From NCBI GenBank assembly GCA_028289405.1, contig JANQPP010000090.1:1-64000 (forward strand): DNA of 64,000 nt, written 5' to 3'. The position numbers were made by a program, and so were the translations under genes. Below the pieces are notes generated by a model that saw only the letters and a program-made list of their open reading frames with translations, was not told where the DNA came from and did no database searches. How positions within the stretch are numbered: position 1 is the first letter of the stretch; every line of letters starts with the position of its first letter. This document shows, piece by piece, positions 17,481-26,697 of this stretch. The DNA is from Pirellulales bacterium. GTDB taxonomy: Bacteria > Planctomycetota > Planctomycetia > Pirellulales > JANQPP01.

Positions 17481-18466
17481 TCGTACTGTTCGCGAAATTT
17501 CTTGCGGATTTGGTGGCCGAGAATGGTCAGGGCGAAGGTCATCAAGAATAGGACCGCCGCCACGGCATACATCGAGGAATACTCCGCGCCGAAATTGCTG
17601 ACATCGCCCAGTGCCATCTGCACCATGAAACCGGTCATGGTCTGGATTTCTTGCCGCGCATCGAGCGTGGCGCGAGGCGTGTTCCCCGCCGCCAGCGCCA
17701 CGATCATCGTCTCTCCCACCGCGCGGGCAATGGCCAACAGAAACGCGGAGATGATGCCGGAAAGGGCCGCCGGGCAGACGACTTTGACGGCCACTTCAAA
17801 CCGTGTGGCACCCAGTCCCGAAGCCGCCTCACGCAGCGTTTGCGGGACGGCCCGCAAGGCATCCTCGGTCAGGGAACAGACGATGGGCAGGCAGAGAATC
17901 CCCACGGCGATGCCCGCGCTGGCCGCGTTGTAAACCGTGAAACCGTCATGGAAGAATTTGAGCGTGGGCGTGATCACCGTGAGAGCGAAAAAGCCGAACA
18001 CCACGGTGGGGATGCCCGCCAGAATCTCCAGCGTCGGCTTGAGGATTCCCCGCACTTTGCGGGGCGCGAACTCGCTCAAGTAGATAGCGGTGACCAACCC
18101 CAGCGGCAAGGCGACCGCCATGCCCACCAGTGTGACCAAAAAAGTTCCCGCCACCAACGACCACACACCGAAATGTTTCTCCGCGCCCAACAGCGGCGTC
18201 CAGCGCGCGGAGGTAAAAAACTCCACGAAGTCGACTTCGGGCAAAGAAAAGAAATGCCACGCCTCTCGGCTGAGCACGACGATGATCTCGCCGGTCACCA
18301 GGAGTGAAAACGCTCCACACGCGTACAACAGCGACTTGACCAACGCTTCACGGAAATGGACGGCACTCCGCGAACGCAGGCGGCCCGCCTCCAGCGCGAA
18401 GGGACCGCTTTCTCGGATGGAACCGGCGGTGGACACAGGCGAAGTCCCAAACAGAATAATTGTCAT
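17477..18466 (-). CDS. pstC: Phosphate ABC transporter permease
   Basis: First membrane permease of Pst, 329 residues, with about six spans. Family stretches are LGLVTAIYLSEFAPRKVRGI, LKPTLEILAGIPTVVFGFFA, the coupling loop EDALRAVPQTLREAASGLGA and AIARAVGETMIVALAAGN. The start at 18466 gives a 35-residue polar N-terminus before the first span; a shorter start is possible. It follows pstS by 39 bases and overlaps pstA. Confidence 0.95.
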   Translation of the reverse strand: MTIILFGTSPVSTAGSIRESGPFALEAGRLRSRSAVHFREALVKSLLYACGAFSLLVTGEIIVVLSREAWHFFSLPEVDFVEFFTSARWTPLLGAEKHFGVWSLVAGTFLVTLVGMAVALPLGLVTAIYLSEFAPRKVRGILKPTLEILAGIPTVVFGFFALTVITPTLKFFHDGFTVYNAASAGIAVGILCLPIVCSLTEDALRAVPQTLREAASGLGATRFEVAVKVVCPAALSGIISAFLLAIARAVGETMIVALAAGNTPRATLDARQEIQTMTGFMVQMALGDVSNFGAEYSSMYAVAAVLFLMTFALTILGHQIRKKFREQYE

Positions 18467-18505
18467 CCGGGGCAGCGAAGCGACGGAAAGCGGATGACGA
18501 TGAAA

Positions 18506-19570
18506 TCACAACGTTTCGAGGGCATGCTCCTGGACGTACATTTCCGTCATGGGACCCGAACGGGATTCTCCACTTGGTTGCCAGAAATGCGTCCCCAACA
18601 CACGTTCCGCAAGGTGTTGAGCGGATCGCTCTTGAATCGCCGATGGCAGAGAGACATATCCGACTTCCCGGCTGATACGGGGAGCCTGATCGACGAAGAA
18701 GCCCACGTATTTCTTGATCTCCGGGCGGCGCAAGGATTTCGCGTTCACGTAGATAAATAATGGCCGGCTGAGCGGGGCATAATCCCCGTTTTCGATCCGT
18801 TCCGGGGTGGGAGAGACCGCTTCGTCCGTATCGGGATTGACGATGGGTACCGCCCGAAGCTTGTCTTCGTTTTCGAAGTAGTAAGCGGCACCGAAAAAGC
18901 CGACGCTATACTTTTCACCGCTCACACCGGTGACCAAGACATTGTCATCCTCGCTCACCGACATGTCGGCCCGCATGGCGGCCTGCTCGTCTTTCCCCAC
19001 GATGACTTCCTTGAAATAGTCGAATGTGCCGGAATCGGTCCCGGGAGCGTAGATCTTGATCGTTTCGGCGGGCCAATCGGGATGCACTTCTTGCCAGGTT
19101 TTCGCGGCCAAATCGTCGCGAAAGATGGTCCGCAATTGATCCACGCTCAATTGGTCCACGAAATCGTTCTCGGGATGGACCACCACGGTCAGGCCATCAA
19201 TCGCCACGGGCAACTCCAGGAATTGCACCTGGTTGGCCTGGCATTGCTCGAACTCGGCCCACTTAATGGGCCGCGAGGCATGGGAAATATCGGTTTCGCC
19301 CTTGCTGAATCGCTTGAACCCGCCTCCCGTGCCGGACTTGCCGATGGCCACTTTCACCTGGGGAAATTCCTCGGCGAACTCCGCCGCCGTCGCTTCTCCC
19401 ATGGGATAGACCGTGCTGGATCCGTCAATCCGCACCTCCCCCACCAGGCTGCTCGCCGAGGAGGGCCCAATCTTGCCACCCGGTGATTCGACGTAGCGTC
19501 CCTCGTTACAACCAGCAATTAGGACGGCCATGGCCGTGAGGCTGCCGCACCAGACAATATTTCGCCGCAT
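18506..19570 (-). CDS. pstS: Phosphate-binding lipoprotein
   Basis: Periplasmic phosphate receptor of the Pst system. From the ATG at 19570 (MRRNIVWCGSLTAMAVLIAG then Cys) the protein is 354 residues with a clear lipobox LIAGC, and AGGA lies eight bases upstream. It shows the PstS domain: VRIDGSSTVYPMGEA, KSGTGGGFKRFSKGETDISH (phosphate-binding turn), ASRPIKWAE, TIKIYAPGTDSGTFDYFKEV and YSVGFFGAAYYFEN. A longer open frame to 19795 would hide the lipoprotein signal. The Pho-box-like repeat upstream supports phosphate control. Confidence 0.95.
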   Translation of the reverse strand: MRRNIVWCGSLTAMAVLIAGCNEGRYVESPGGKIGPSSASSLVGEVRIDGSSTVYPMGEATAAEFAEEFPQVKVAIGKSGTGGGFKRFSKGETDISHASRPIKWAEFEQCQANQVQFLELPVAIDGLTVVVHPENDFVDQLSVDQLRTIFRDDLAAKTWQEVHPDWPAETIKIYAPGTDSGTFDYFKEVIVGKDEQAAMRADMSVSEDDNVLVTGVSGEKYSVGFFGAAYYFENEDKLRAVPIVNPDTDEAVSPTPERIENGDYAPLSRPLFIYVNAKSLRRPEIKKYVGFFVDQAPRISREVGYVSLPSAIQERSAQHLAERVLGTHFWQPSGESRSGPMTEMYVQEHALETL

Positions 19571-19644
19571 ACGTGGATTCCTGTTCCGAGTGGAAATCGA
19601 GACCTCTAGCGAGCTTGCTTCAGCCTTCAAGGTAAAGGTGCAAT

Positions 19645-19673
19645 ATGAAAGTTTTGTTAGGAAACCATGAAAG
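19645..19673 (-). promoter_or_regulatory. Pho-box-like repeat upstream of pstS
   Basis: The minus strand has two exact CTTTCAT heptamers, at 19673-19667 and 19651-19645, set 22 bases apart start to start, which is two turns of the 11-bp spacing of PhoB half-sites (consensus CTGTCAT). The place 75-100 bases upstream of the pstS ATG is right for a PhoB activator site. The half-site expected between them (TCCTAAC) fits poorly. Confidence 0.5.
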
Positions 19674-19725
19674 AACGGCATGCGGCGAGACGGCCTCTCG
19701 TTGAGAATTCCGATAGCCTCATGCC

Positions 19726-21453
19726 TCAAACGCGCAATCGACCCCGCGTAGTCCGACCGAGCAGCACAGTGGCGAACGCCAAGCCAGCCAGACACAGCGT
19801 GGCGGGTTCCGGCACGGCGGCGGACGCACCAAAATTCTCCTTCAACAAGGTGAAATCGGTGAGATCGACGAGGTCGTCGCCGTTGGAACTGCCTGCCGCG
19901 AAGATCGCGTCCGACCCGCCGAAGTTGTCTTTCAGCAACGTGAAGTCGGCCAAATCCACGGTGCCATTGCCGTCGAAATCTCCCAAGATGGTTCCCGTGG
20001 CGAATTCGGTTACATACTCGACGGTCCCTTCCAATACCTCTCCCTCCACCGTGCTGTACACGAAGCGGAGATCGCGGGTGCCGTCAGGGTCGAAGACAGT
20101 GCCCAAATCGAACGAACGGCCCGTACTGAGCTCCGCGGAAGAGGCGAGGTTCAACTCTGAGATGGCGCCCGCCGTGGGACGTGCCTCACGCCAGCCGCTC
20201 TCCTGCCCCAACTGTTCCGCAAGAGCATTCCAGGAATCGACTTGCAAGGACTCCGATTCGGAAAGGATGGAATAGCTTTTGATGTCGGGTGTATCAATCA
20301 CCGTCGACAGGTTCCTCAGTTGGGCCTCGCCAGTGAAGGGATTCACCGCCAGCACGAGATCATTGGCGGCACCCTGATACTCGACGATGCCCTGCACGAC
20401 TTCGCCGTCCGCCGTGGTGTAGGTAAATACCAAGTCTTCCTGACTGGGAAGGGCGGTTTGGCCGGTGTATGCGTTCCCCAGTGAAAGCGTTTCACCGACT
20501 TCGAAGATCCGAGATCCCGGCAAATTCAACTCCGCCAAATGCGTGGGCGCGGGATTGGCCAGCGTCCAGGATGCATTACCTTGGCTTTGCAAGCTCGACC
20601 AAGCGGAGGGAGACAACAGTCCGTTGGCCGACTCCACGGAGTAACTTTTGATATCGATCGGATCCCCCAGTACGTTGGAAATTTGGACGTCCCCCGTCTC
20701 TCGCCGCACCGAAAGAACCAAGGCGTTGTCCACTTCCAAGGTGGCGCTTTGTCCATCGGCGCGGACAAAGTAGGACAGCCCGCGTTCCAACGGGGTTCCC
20801 GAATTGGAAGGGCTCACGGAAGAGAAACGGCCCTCAATGCGGTCCGCCTGCACGAGATCCCAGGATTGCCCCAGCGTGGGCTGGAATCCTTGCGGCTGAA
20901 CCTCCAAATTCCCCGAGACACGGAAGACTCCTCCGACCTGGAGCGGCGTGTTGCCGCTTTCGTCGAGGTTCGTTTGCCATTCGCCGAGGTGGAACCAATC
21001 TCCGGTCACGGAAACATTGGCGGAGCCCCCCGTCACCAGTCGCCCTTGCTGCACTGTGGAACCACCGATGTTGAACTGGCCGCCAGGCTGGACATGGATC
21101 CGTCCGGCATTGCCGGCCGCAAGATCGCCCCTGAGCCCGAGGTCACCACCGGATTCGATTTGCAGGCGACCGTCGCCGACGTTCAGGTTCACGATCTCGG
21201 GAACGGCGCCACTCACAACGGCGGTACCGCCATTGTTGATCGTGGCGCTATCGTCGAACGCGCCATCAGGCACGAATCCGGCGCTGCCGTCGGAAAGCTC
21301 CCAATGGAAGTCGTCATTCCAGTCCGCCGGGCCATCCACGGCCCAAACGGCGGTTTCCTGCGCGGTGACTGAAGATGAAATGATCGTTAAGCAAATCAAT
21401 GCCGTGGCGCATCGCTGGCACCACGGTGCAATATGTTTCTTCGACGGTCGCAT
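19726..21453 (-). CDS. PEP-CTERM surface protein with tandem repeats and dockerin-like calcium motifs
   Basis: Exported protein of 575 residues from the ATG at 21453 (MRPSKKHIAPWCQRCATALI), with a signal peptide ending near SVTAQ. The N-terminal third is a beta-solenoid-like region of Gly/Asn-rich strands. Then come two copies of a roughly 115-residue domain (about 245-359 and 366-480), each running from LVLxVxxxTGxxQ via IKSYS and ELNL to a closing YxxxxGEVxxGxVEY. Next are two EF-hand-like dockerin repeats (DFDGNGTVDLADFTLLKDNF and SNGDDLVDLTDFTLLKENF) and a C-terminal AVPEPATLCLAGLAFA with an RGR tail, the exosortase sorting signal. A longer start at 21609 would run into the preceding gene. 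Sorting by an exosortase encoded elsewhere is inferred. Confidence 0.85.
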   Translation of the reverse strand: MRPSKKHIAPWCQRCATALICLTIISSSVTAQETAVWAVDGPADWNDDFHWELSDGSAGFVPDGAFDDSATINNGGTAVVSGAVPEIVNLNVGDGRLQIESGGDLGLRGDLAAGNAGRIHVQPGGQFNIGGSTVQQGRLVTGGSANVSVTGDWFHLGEWQTNLDESGNTPLQVGGVFRVSGNLEVQPQGFQPTLGQSWDLVQADRIEGRFSSVSPSNSGTPLERGLSYFVRADGQSATLEVDNALVLSVRRETGDVQISNVLGDPIDIKSYSVESANGLLSPSAWSSLQSQGNASWTLANPAPTHLAELNLPGSRIFEVGETLSLGNAYTGQTALPSQEDLVFTYTTADGEVVQGIVEYQGAANDLVLAVNPFTGEAQLRNLSTVIDTPDIKSYSILSESESLQVDSWNALAEQLGQESGWREARPTAGAISELNLASSAELSTGRSFDLGTVFDPDGTRDLRFVYSTVEGEVLEGTVEYVTEFATGTILGDFDGNGTVDLADFTLLKDNFGGSDAIFAAGSSNGDDLVDLTDFTLLKENFGASAAVPEPATLCLAGLAFATVLLGRTTRGRLRV

Positions 21454-21572
21454 GACGCATGCCCTTCGCTCGGCTGAAGATGTAATGAAAATGCAGGGGC
21501 TCGTCCCTGGAGAAACGGCCTGTGGCAGGCAATGCCGGCCCACCAACGGCCAACTGGTCCGGTACGACAAAA

Positions 21573-22589
21573 TCAACGGCCACGGCTGGTCCATTTGCGG
21601 GCCAGGCACGCGGCCACGATTCCAAACAGTGCTAGTGCCCAGGTCGCCGGCTCCGGCACGGCAGCGCCCGCTGCTGCCCCTTCGAAGGCCGCCACGAATT
21701 CGACGAAATCGAAGTGGTCGACCTGGCCGTCAAAATTGCTATCCCCCTCGGCGAAGGTGGTTCCTGATAAGAAGTTCGAGGCCAGAATATCGAAGTCTCC
21801 GGCATCGACGGCGCCGTCACCGTTGAAATCGCCGGCGGCGGGAATGGGGTCGATGCTGAAATTGGTGTACGTGGAACCTGGGCTTTGGTGGCTTTCATAC
21901 ATCCCCAGCCCGCCGGAAGGGAAACTTCCTTCGACTTCAAATTCCAGATTTCCATCGACCCGGACCGAGACCCTATCACTCTCGTAGACGATCACGAAAT
22001 CGTGTCCACCGCCGGACCGGTCATAGGGTTGGCTGCCGCTCACAAGACCCCGCGCCAATTCCTCGACCCCGCCATCGGGATTTTCGGGAAACGTCTCATG
22101 GCCCCACAATTCATCGGCGGTCGGAATTCCGGTGACACGAGACAGGGCGATCCCCGCCTCGGCCGTCGCCGAAGGGGTCAGGTTGTGAAATTCGGCGCCT
22201 CCTTCCGGATCGCTGAAGTTGAAGCCTTGTGTCACGCCTTTCCAATCGATGAGCAGGAAATCGGCGTTTGGATTGGTCACGTCCCCCGTATCGTAGCCGA
22301 GCACGAGGCCCGTGATATCGTCATCCCCGCCAGGAATGATGGTTCCGGTGATGATTTTGTTGGTCACGTCCTCCGTCCCCGCCAACACGGTGATCCAGCT
22401 ATTGCCGTTTTCGCGAGCCGTGGAACTGTCCACGATTTCCCAAGCCGGTTCCGCGAAGCCGTCAGTCGCCGGATAATTCTCGGCGATCAACGAATTGAAA
22501 TCGACCGGATCGGAGTAAGCCGGAGAGACCATTCCTGCAAGACAGCAGCTCAGGGCGACAGGGAGGAATCGACTATGCACGCGTTTCAT
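21573..22589 (-). CDS. PEP-CTERM protein with a lectin-like domain and dockerin-like motifs
   Basis: Exported 338-residue protein: signal peptide (MKRVHSRFLPVALSCCLAGM to AYS), then a concanavalin/LamG-like beta-sandwich related to thrombospondin C-terminal domains (ITGLVLGYDTGD, DFLLIDWKGVTQGFNF, HDFVIVYESDRVSVRVDGNL, GLGMYESHQSPGSTYTNFSI). Two calcium motifs follow (DFNGDGAVDAGDFDILASNF and DSNFDGQVDHFDFVEF) and a C-terminal VPEPATWALALFGIVAAC with a basic tail. GAGGTG lies six to seven bases before the ATG. It precedes the other PEP-CTERM gene by 119 bases and shares its domain ending; both are likely anchored or released at the cell surface. Confidence 0.87.
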   Translation of the reverse strand: MKRVHSRFLPVALSCCLAGMVSPAYSDPVDFNSLIAENYPATDGFAEPAWEIVDSSTARENGNSWITVLAGTEDVTNKIITGTIIPGGDDDITGLVLGYDTGDVTNPNADFLLIDWKGVTQGFNFSDPEGGAEFHNLTPSATAEAGIALSRVTGIPTADELWGHETFPENPDGGVEELARGLVSGSQPYDRSGGGHDFVIVYESDRVSVRVDGNLEFEVEGSFPSGGLGMYESHQSPGSTYTNFSIDPIPAAGDFNGDGAVDAGDFDILASNFLSGTTFAEGDSNFDGQVDHFDFVEFVAAFEGAAAGAAVPEPATWALALFGIVAACLARKWTSRGR

Positions 22590-22671
22590 CAGTTCACCTC
22601 AGGGAAAGCTTTGCGGTGGAAATAGAATCAAAGATGTGCGATGGATGTTGGCCGGATTGGATTGCGGCGCC

Positions 22672-23127
22672 TCAAGACGACAAATCGAAATCGGCTTGGT
22701 TAGCGCCTGGTTGGACTTCGAATTCCAACTCGGGAACGCGAGGATTTCCGTATTTGAGTGGGATGCTCGTCTCCCGGGGATGGACGAAGCCTTCGGCATC
22801 GGCACCGCCCTCGGCATCATCATCGGAACGGGGACGAATAATCACCTTGTGATGTCCGATCAGTGCTCCGTCGTCTTCCTTGTGCGTCCCCAACTGGTAG
22901 GTCCCGTCTTCTCCGAAATGGCCGGTGGCGGCCTTACCCTTCGTGCCTCGCTTGGAGTCTGGCATGAACATGACGGTGCCGGGACCGACCGGTTCGCCAT
23001 TCAGGGTGACTCGTCCGGAAACTGGGGCGATCTCCGAGGAGCTGCACGCGGACAGAACTCCGATTCCCAACAGCAGGCAGATGCGTACGCTTCGCGATTG
23101 GCGGCTGGCCGAGAAATGGTGGTTCAT
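22672..23127 (-). CDS. Small lipoprotein partner of DUF1559 protein
   Basis: A 151-residue lipoprotein (signal up to ICLLLGIGVLSACSSSE, Cys in LSAC) with a transthyretin/carboxypeptidase-regulatory-like beta-sandwich (SGRVTLNGEPVGPGTVMFMP, FGEDGTYQLGTHKEDDGALI, GHHKVIIRPRSDDD). Such proteins follow DUF1559 genes again and again in planctomycetes, as here with 28 bases between. The in-frame upstream ATG at 23208 would overlap the DUF1559 gene and precede the signal with 27 polar residues, so 23127 is chosen. Role unknown; perhaps envelope assembly. Confidence 0.82.
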   Translation of the reverse strand: MNHHFSASRQSRSVRICLLLGIGVLSACSSSEIAPVSGRVTLNGEPVGPGTVMFMPDSKRGTKGKAATGHFGEDGTYQLGTHKEDDGALIGHHKVIIRPRSDDDAEGGADAEGFVHPRETSIPLKYGNPRVPELEFEVQPGANQADFDLSS

Positions 23128-23155
23128 GAGTCTCACGCGATCGCCTGGCATCGGA

Positions 23156-24013
23156 TCAAAAGGCATCGGGATCAATGACCTCGCCATGTTCCCGCGTGCT
23201 GACGGCACCGATCACGAACAGGTCCGTCTGCTCCGAGAAAAAATGGGCGGAACCATCGGCGAGCAAACCAAACGCGCCCCCCGGATGATCGGCAAAGATT
23301 TCGTTGGAGCGGGAGGTATTGATCGGCCCGTTGTCGTGGCCGTAGCACTGATGCGCGTTCGCCCATTGCCCATCCTGGGACTTGGTGCGGCCGGCATCCT
23401 CGAACAGGGTCACGGTATTGCTGGTGCCGTCGATGACGTCCGCGATGCGGATCTGCAGGTTAGATTGGGTCTCTTCGTCGCTGTCGCCCAGCGCCACGAG
23501 AATCCCCGCCTCCCAAGCGAGACCTTTCCTCCAGCCGGTCTGAAGGCCGCTGAGCGAACTGCCGTAATGTCCGCCGTAATCCCCACGCCCACGCAGCGAA
23601 GGCTCTTGCGGCTGGGTGGAGGGACAGAGGTGCACGCTGAGGTCGGTTTGGGAAACCTCAAAATTGTTCCCGAGGCCGCCTCCCGAATTCCAGGTGACGG
23701 AGTAATCGTATAAGTCGAACAACGGCTGTTGTTCCACGAACGGCAGCAGCGCGGTGGCCCAACAATGCTCTCGCTGCCGAAAGCTCACATGCCCGGCGGG
23801 AAACATTTCGTGCACGTCGTGATAGGCCAAAAACGCGATGCCAAATTGGCGTAGGTTGTTGGAGCATTGTGTTCTTCGCGCGGACTCCCGGGCAGCCTGC
23901 ACGGCGGGCAGCAGTAGTGCGACTAGAATGCCGATGATGGCGATCACGACGAGTAGTTCCACCAGGGTAAAACCGCGCGGTCGAGGATTCCTCGGGGAGG
24001 CGTGTGACGCCAT
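23156..24013 (-). CDS. DUF1559 protein with type IV pilin-like N-terminus
   Basis: Planctomycete-specific pseudopilin-like protein, 285 residues. The prepilin cleavage/methylation signal [20 protein letters not shown] is at residues 13-32, followed by [20 protein letters not shown] and the DUF1559 body ([52 protein letters not shown]). It ends in the usual [17 protein letters not shown] then a TRE-HGEVI tail. Prepilin peptidase would cut before the Phe. Function in the family is unproven; secretion-apparatus or surface roles have been suggested. Divergent from the HAF-repeat gene. Confidence 0.92.
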   Translation of the reverse strand: MASHASPRNPRPRGFTLVELLVVIAIIGILVALLLPAVQAARESARRTQCSNNLRQFGIAFLAYHDVHEMFPAGHVSFRQREHCWATALLPFVEQQPLFDLYDYSVTWNSGGGLGNNFEVSQTDLSVHLCPSTQPQEPSLRGRGDYGGHYGSSLSGLQTGWRKGLAWEAGILVALGDSDEETQSNLQIRIADVIDGTSNTVTLFEDAGRTKSQDGQWANAHQCYGHDNGPINTSRSNEIFADHPGGAFGLLADGSAHFFSEQTDLFVIGAVSTREHGEVIDPDAF

Positions 24014-24199
24014 GTTTTGCTCAGGCTCCCAATGCGGAGAATTCGCGGATGGATGATCGGAGAGAATTCGTTGATGTGCCGCAGCGATGCCGCTAGTATC
24101 AATCTTTCGATGAGGGATCCACGAGTGGATTGTGAGATCGGCGTTAGAAATCCAGAAAGTGATTTTGACTCGAACCGAATTACGGAGAACGTGCCGCGG

Positions 24200-25381
24200 A
24201 TGAAACCTTTCCGTGCTTGGACGTGCTGCCTGGCGCTGACCGCATTTTGTTTACATCCGTCATTCGGGCAGACCGAAGATGGCCTGGCGTCGTCTGTGTG
24301 GCGGTTGCCACTGGCCGACGGGAATACGCAGATCATCGATTTGAATTCCTCGCGCGAGGCCATCGGTTTCCGAGAAAACTTGCTCGGACGCGGGAACCTT
24401 TCGGAGGAATCCGTGTACTTCGGCCCGGATGGCATGCCCCGCTCCATCCCGATTTTGGAAGGCTACACGCACACCTTCGGCACGGCGCTCAGCGATACGG
24501 GTTACGTCGTGGGACGGGCTACCCGGCCCATCGGCCACCCGGAGGGAGCGACGCAGGCTTTCGCCTGGCACCCGGAGGAAGAAAAACTCCAGGGCTTGGG
24601 ATTCCTGCCCGACGATACATCTTCCGTGGCCACCGATATCTCCACGGATGGCCGGCGCGTGGTCGGCTACAGCATTGGCAAGGAACGCGTGCGGCCCTGC
24701 CTGTGGGAATTCAGTGAGGAATCCTGGAGTGTGATACCGCTGCCGGTCACGCTCGACGACAACCCTATTCTCGCCCCGAGTGGCGTACGGATCAGCCCGG
24801 ATGGCAAGCGGATCGTGGCGTCCGTGAGCACTCCGGAAACGATTCCCGGCAAGCGCTACCGTAGCCATCTCGTGGAGTGGCGCGCTGACGGCGACGGCTG
24901 GGAGCGCCGTATACTGTATCCGGAAATCTTGATCCCCGCAGCGGTCAATGACCATGGCGCGGTGGCGGGGCGGTACGTCAAAGAAGGGTCCTACCGGCCG
25001 TTCCTCTGGGATCCTCAAGACGGCTTTCGCGATCTCGGACTGCTGCCGGGAGACGTTAACGGACAGGCTTATGATATCGACAATCAGGGAACAGTCGTCG
25101 GCTTCAGTGATGATCCGGCAGGACCCGAGGGCGGACCGGAAGCCTTCTTCTGGCGGAACGGTGAAATGCGAAAGCTCCAGTTGGGAGAGAACGTCGTGGC
25201 CAGCGTGGCCCATGCCTTGAACGGCCTGGGTGAAGTCGCCGGCCTGCTGGAAGATAATGAAGCTTTCCGCACGACCGGTTTTGTTCTGGTTTCCGTCGAC
25301 GCCTTGGAGAAAGTCGAAGCGGAGGTTTCTCCAGAAACCGACGTCCCCGTGGATGAAACTACCGACCGAGACACGGATTGA
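24200..25381 (+). CDS. Exported HAF-repeat beta-propeller protein
   Basis: A 393-residue protein with a signal peptide ([20 protein letters not shown] to FGQ) and a series of HAF-type repeats: [20 protein letters not shown] then [38 protein letters not shown] then [28 protein letters not shown] then [18 protein letters not shown]. These form a six- or seven-bladed extracellular propeller in related proteins. The tail after about residue 370 is acidic. The ATG at 24200 is chosen over 24017 because it opens the signal peptide. Substrate unknown. Confidence 0.85.
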   Translation: MKPFRAWTCCLALTAFCLHPSFGQTEDGLASSVWRLPLADGNTQIIDLNSSREAIGFRENLLGRGNLSEESVYFGPDGMPRSIPILEGYTHTFGTALSDTGYVVGRATRPIGHPEGATQAFAWHPEEEKLQGLGFLPDDTSSVATDISTDGRRVVGYSIGKERVRPCLWEFSEESWSVIPLPVTLDDNPILAPSGVRISPDGKRIVASVSTPETIPGKRYRSHLVEWRADGDGWERRILYPEILIPAAVNDHGAVAGRYVKEGSYRPFLWDPQDGFRDLGLLPGDVNGQAYDIDNQGTVVGFSDDPAGPEGGPEAFFWRNGEMRKLQLGENVVASVAHALNGLGEVAGLLEDNEAFRTTGFVLVSVDALEKVEAEVSPETDVPVDETTDRDTD

Positions 25382-25387
25382 GAACTG

Positions 25388-25873
25388 TCAATCGAATTTG
25401 GGTTTGACCGTGACCCGTTCGTAATCTTCCACCAGGAAGCGTTTGCCTTTTTGGATCACCGTATGCCCCTCGGCCTCGAGGCGGGCTTTCAGGTTTTCCA
25501 CGCCGCCCGGGTATTTCGGATTCAGTTCGCCCCCCGATTTCAGCGTCCGCCAATACGGTGTGAACCACGCCTTCCCTTCGGATTCCGCTTCGTACGCCGC
25601 GTGCGCGGCAATCCAGGCGAAGATGCCCGTGGTTAATGGACAGGCAATGGTGGCGCCATGTTTCTCGGCCAAAGTTTGCCGGATTAAGTCGATGGTGGTC
25701 AATTTGCCACGGCGGACTTTCTTCATGACCGCGTCGACTTCACGCGGCGCGGCGATGACGAAAGTGCCTGTCCCCCAGCGTTGCGACATCTTCCCGGTGA
25801 TTTTTTCGACCTTCGGCAAGTCCTTGTCATCCGTCAATTTCTCACGCCACGATCTTTTCTTCTTGGTCGCCAC
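25388..25873 (-). CDS. Alkyltransferase-like (MGMT-family) protein without the usual acceptor cysteine
   Basis: A 161-residue protein resembling the DNA-binding domain of O6-alkylguanine-DNA alkyltransferase: VDAVMKKVRRGKLTTIDLIR (recognition helix region), KHGATIACPLTTGIFAWIAA, then TPYWRTLKSGGELNPKYPGG and LKARLEAEGHTVIQKGKRFL. The PCHR active-site motif of true MGMT is here PYWR (106-109), so it would bind damaged bases without accepting the alkyl group, as ATL proteins do; Cys78 is the only cysteine and lies outside the motif. It follows the MerR-type regulator by two bases and is surely co-transcribed with it. The family call is from memory of similar proteins named MGMT family. Confidence 0.75.
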   Translation of the reverse strand: MATKKKRSWREKLTDDKDLPKVEKITGKMSQRWGTGTFVIAAPREVDAVMKKVRRGKLTTIDLIRQTLAEKHGATIACPLTTGIFAWIAAHAAYEAESEGKAWFTPYWRTLKSGGELNPKYPGGVENLKARLEAEGHTVIQKGKRFLVEDYERVTVKPKFD

Positions 25874-25875
25874 CG

Positions 25876-26697
25876 TTACGTTTCCTGCCGGATGGGCACC
25901 TGAATTTCGGTGAGATACTTCTTGGGATTACCACGAAAGATCATACCCGGGCCTTTCAGGTAGACCTCCCGGGTCGGAAGTTCGATCTCGTATCCCTTGT
26001 GTTTCGCGTATTCGAACACCCGGGCATACGACTCTCCCAAAGTGTCGTAAGGCCCTCGATGCAGCAGTATCACGCAGGCCGCTCCAGGCAGCGTCCGCAC
26101 GTCAAATTCATTCACTGCGACGCTCTTGCGGAGTGGAAAACAGGGTTCGAAATCGGCATCTTCCTCACGGTACTCGCCGTCGTAGTACAGGCAGAGTGGT
26201 TTTCCGGAGATATGTCTGCCGACACGTTTGGCAAGCTTGGAGAACACCTTCCCGCAGTCTTGATATCTGCCTTTGATCCGCAAGCCGGCCACGATTTGGG
26301 GCTGGACAAAACGTTCCTCGATTTCCTGGGATTCACGATTGAACACGACAATCTCCCGCGCTTCGCGCTGCAACTGCATGACTTGATCGATCCGCTGAAC
26401 GAGATCCCGATAGTGCCGTGATTTTCCCTCGAGGATTTTTCTCTGGCGCTGAAGATATTCGGCGGCATCTTGGTCATCGTCGCAATCCTCCAGGATGGCG
26501 GCGATCTCCTCCAAGGAAAACTCGAACTTCCGCAGCGCGCGGATCACCCCTGCCTTTTCCAGGTTCCGGCCATCGTAATACCGGTAGCCGGACCGCTCGT
26601 CGGTCGCCGCCGGCACTAACAGGCCGCGCTCATGGTAAAAGCGCAAGGTTTTGACGCTCAGTCCGCTGGCTTTGGAAAATTCACCGATGGAAAACAC
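25876..26697 (-). CDS. MerR-family regulator with GyrI-like effector domain
   Basis: DNA-binding activator of 273 residues. The winged-helix MerR head is clear (MFSIGEFSKASGLSVKTLRF then YHERGLL, SGYRYYD, LRKFEFSLEEIAAILED), a coiled coil follows (about 75-115), and residues 120-270 form a GyrI-like/BmrR-type ligand domain ending in YLKGPGMIFRGNPKKYLTEI. Such proteins usually bind hydrophobic drugs or small toxic compounds and act on an overlong 19-bp spacer. The downstream alkyltransferase-like gene is two bases away, so the pair may answer to the same chemical stress. Confidence 0.92.
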   Translation of the reverse strand: MFSIGEFSKASGLSVKTLRFYHERGLLVPAATDERSGYRYYDGRNLEKAGVIRALRKFEFSLEEIAAILEDCDDDQDAAEYLQRQRKILEGKSRHYRDLVQRIDQVMQLQREAREIVVFNRESQEIEERFVQPQIVAGLRIKGRYQDCGKVFSKLAKRVGRHISGKPLCLYYDGEYREEDADFEPCFPLRKSVAVNEFDVRTLPGAACVILLHRGPYDTLGESYARVFEYAKHKGYEIELPTREVYLKGPGMIFRGNPKKYLTEIQVPIRQET

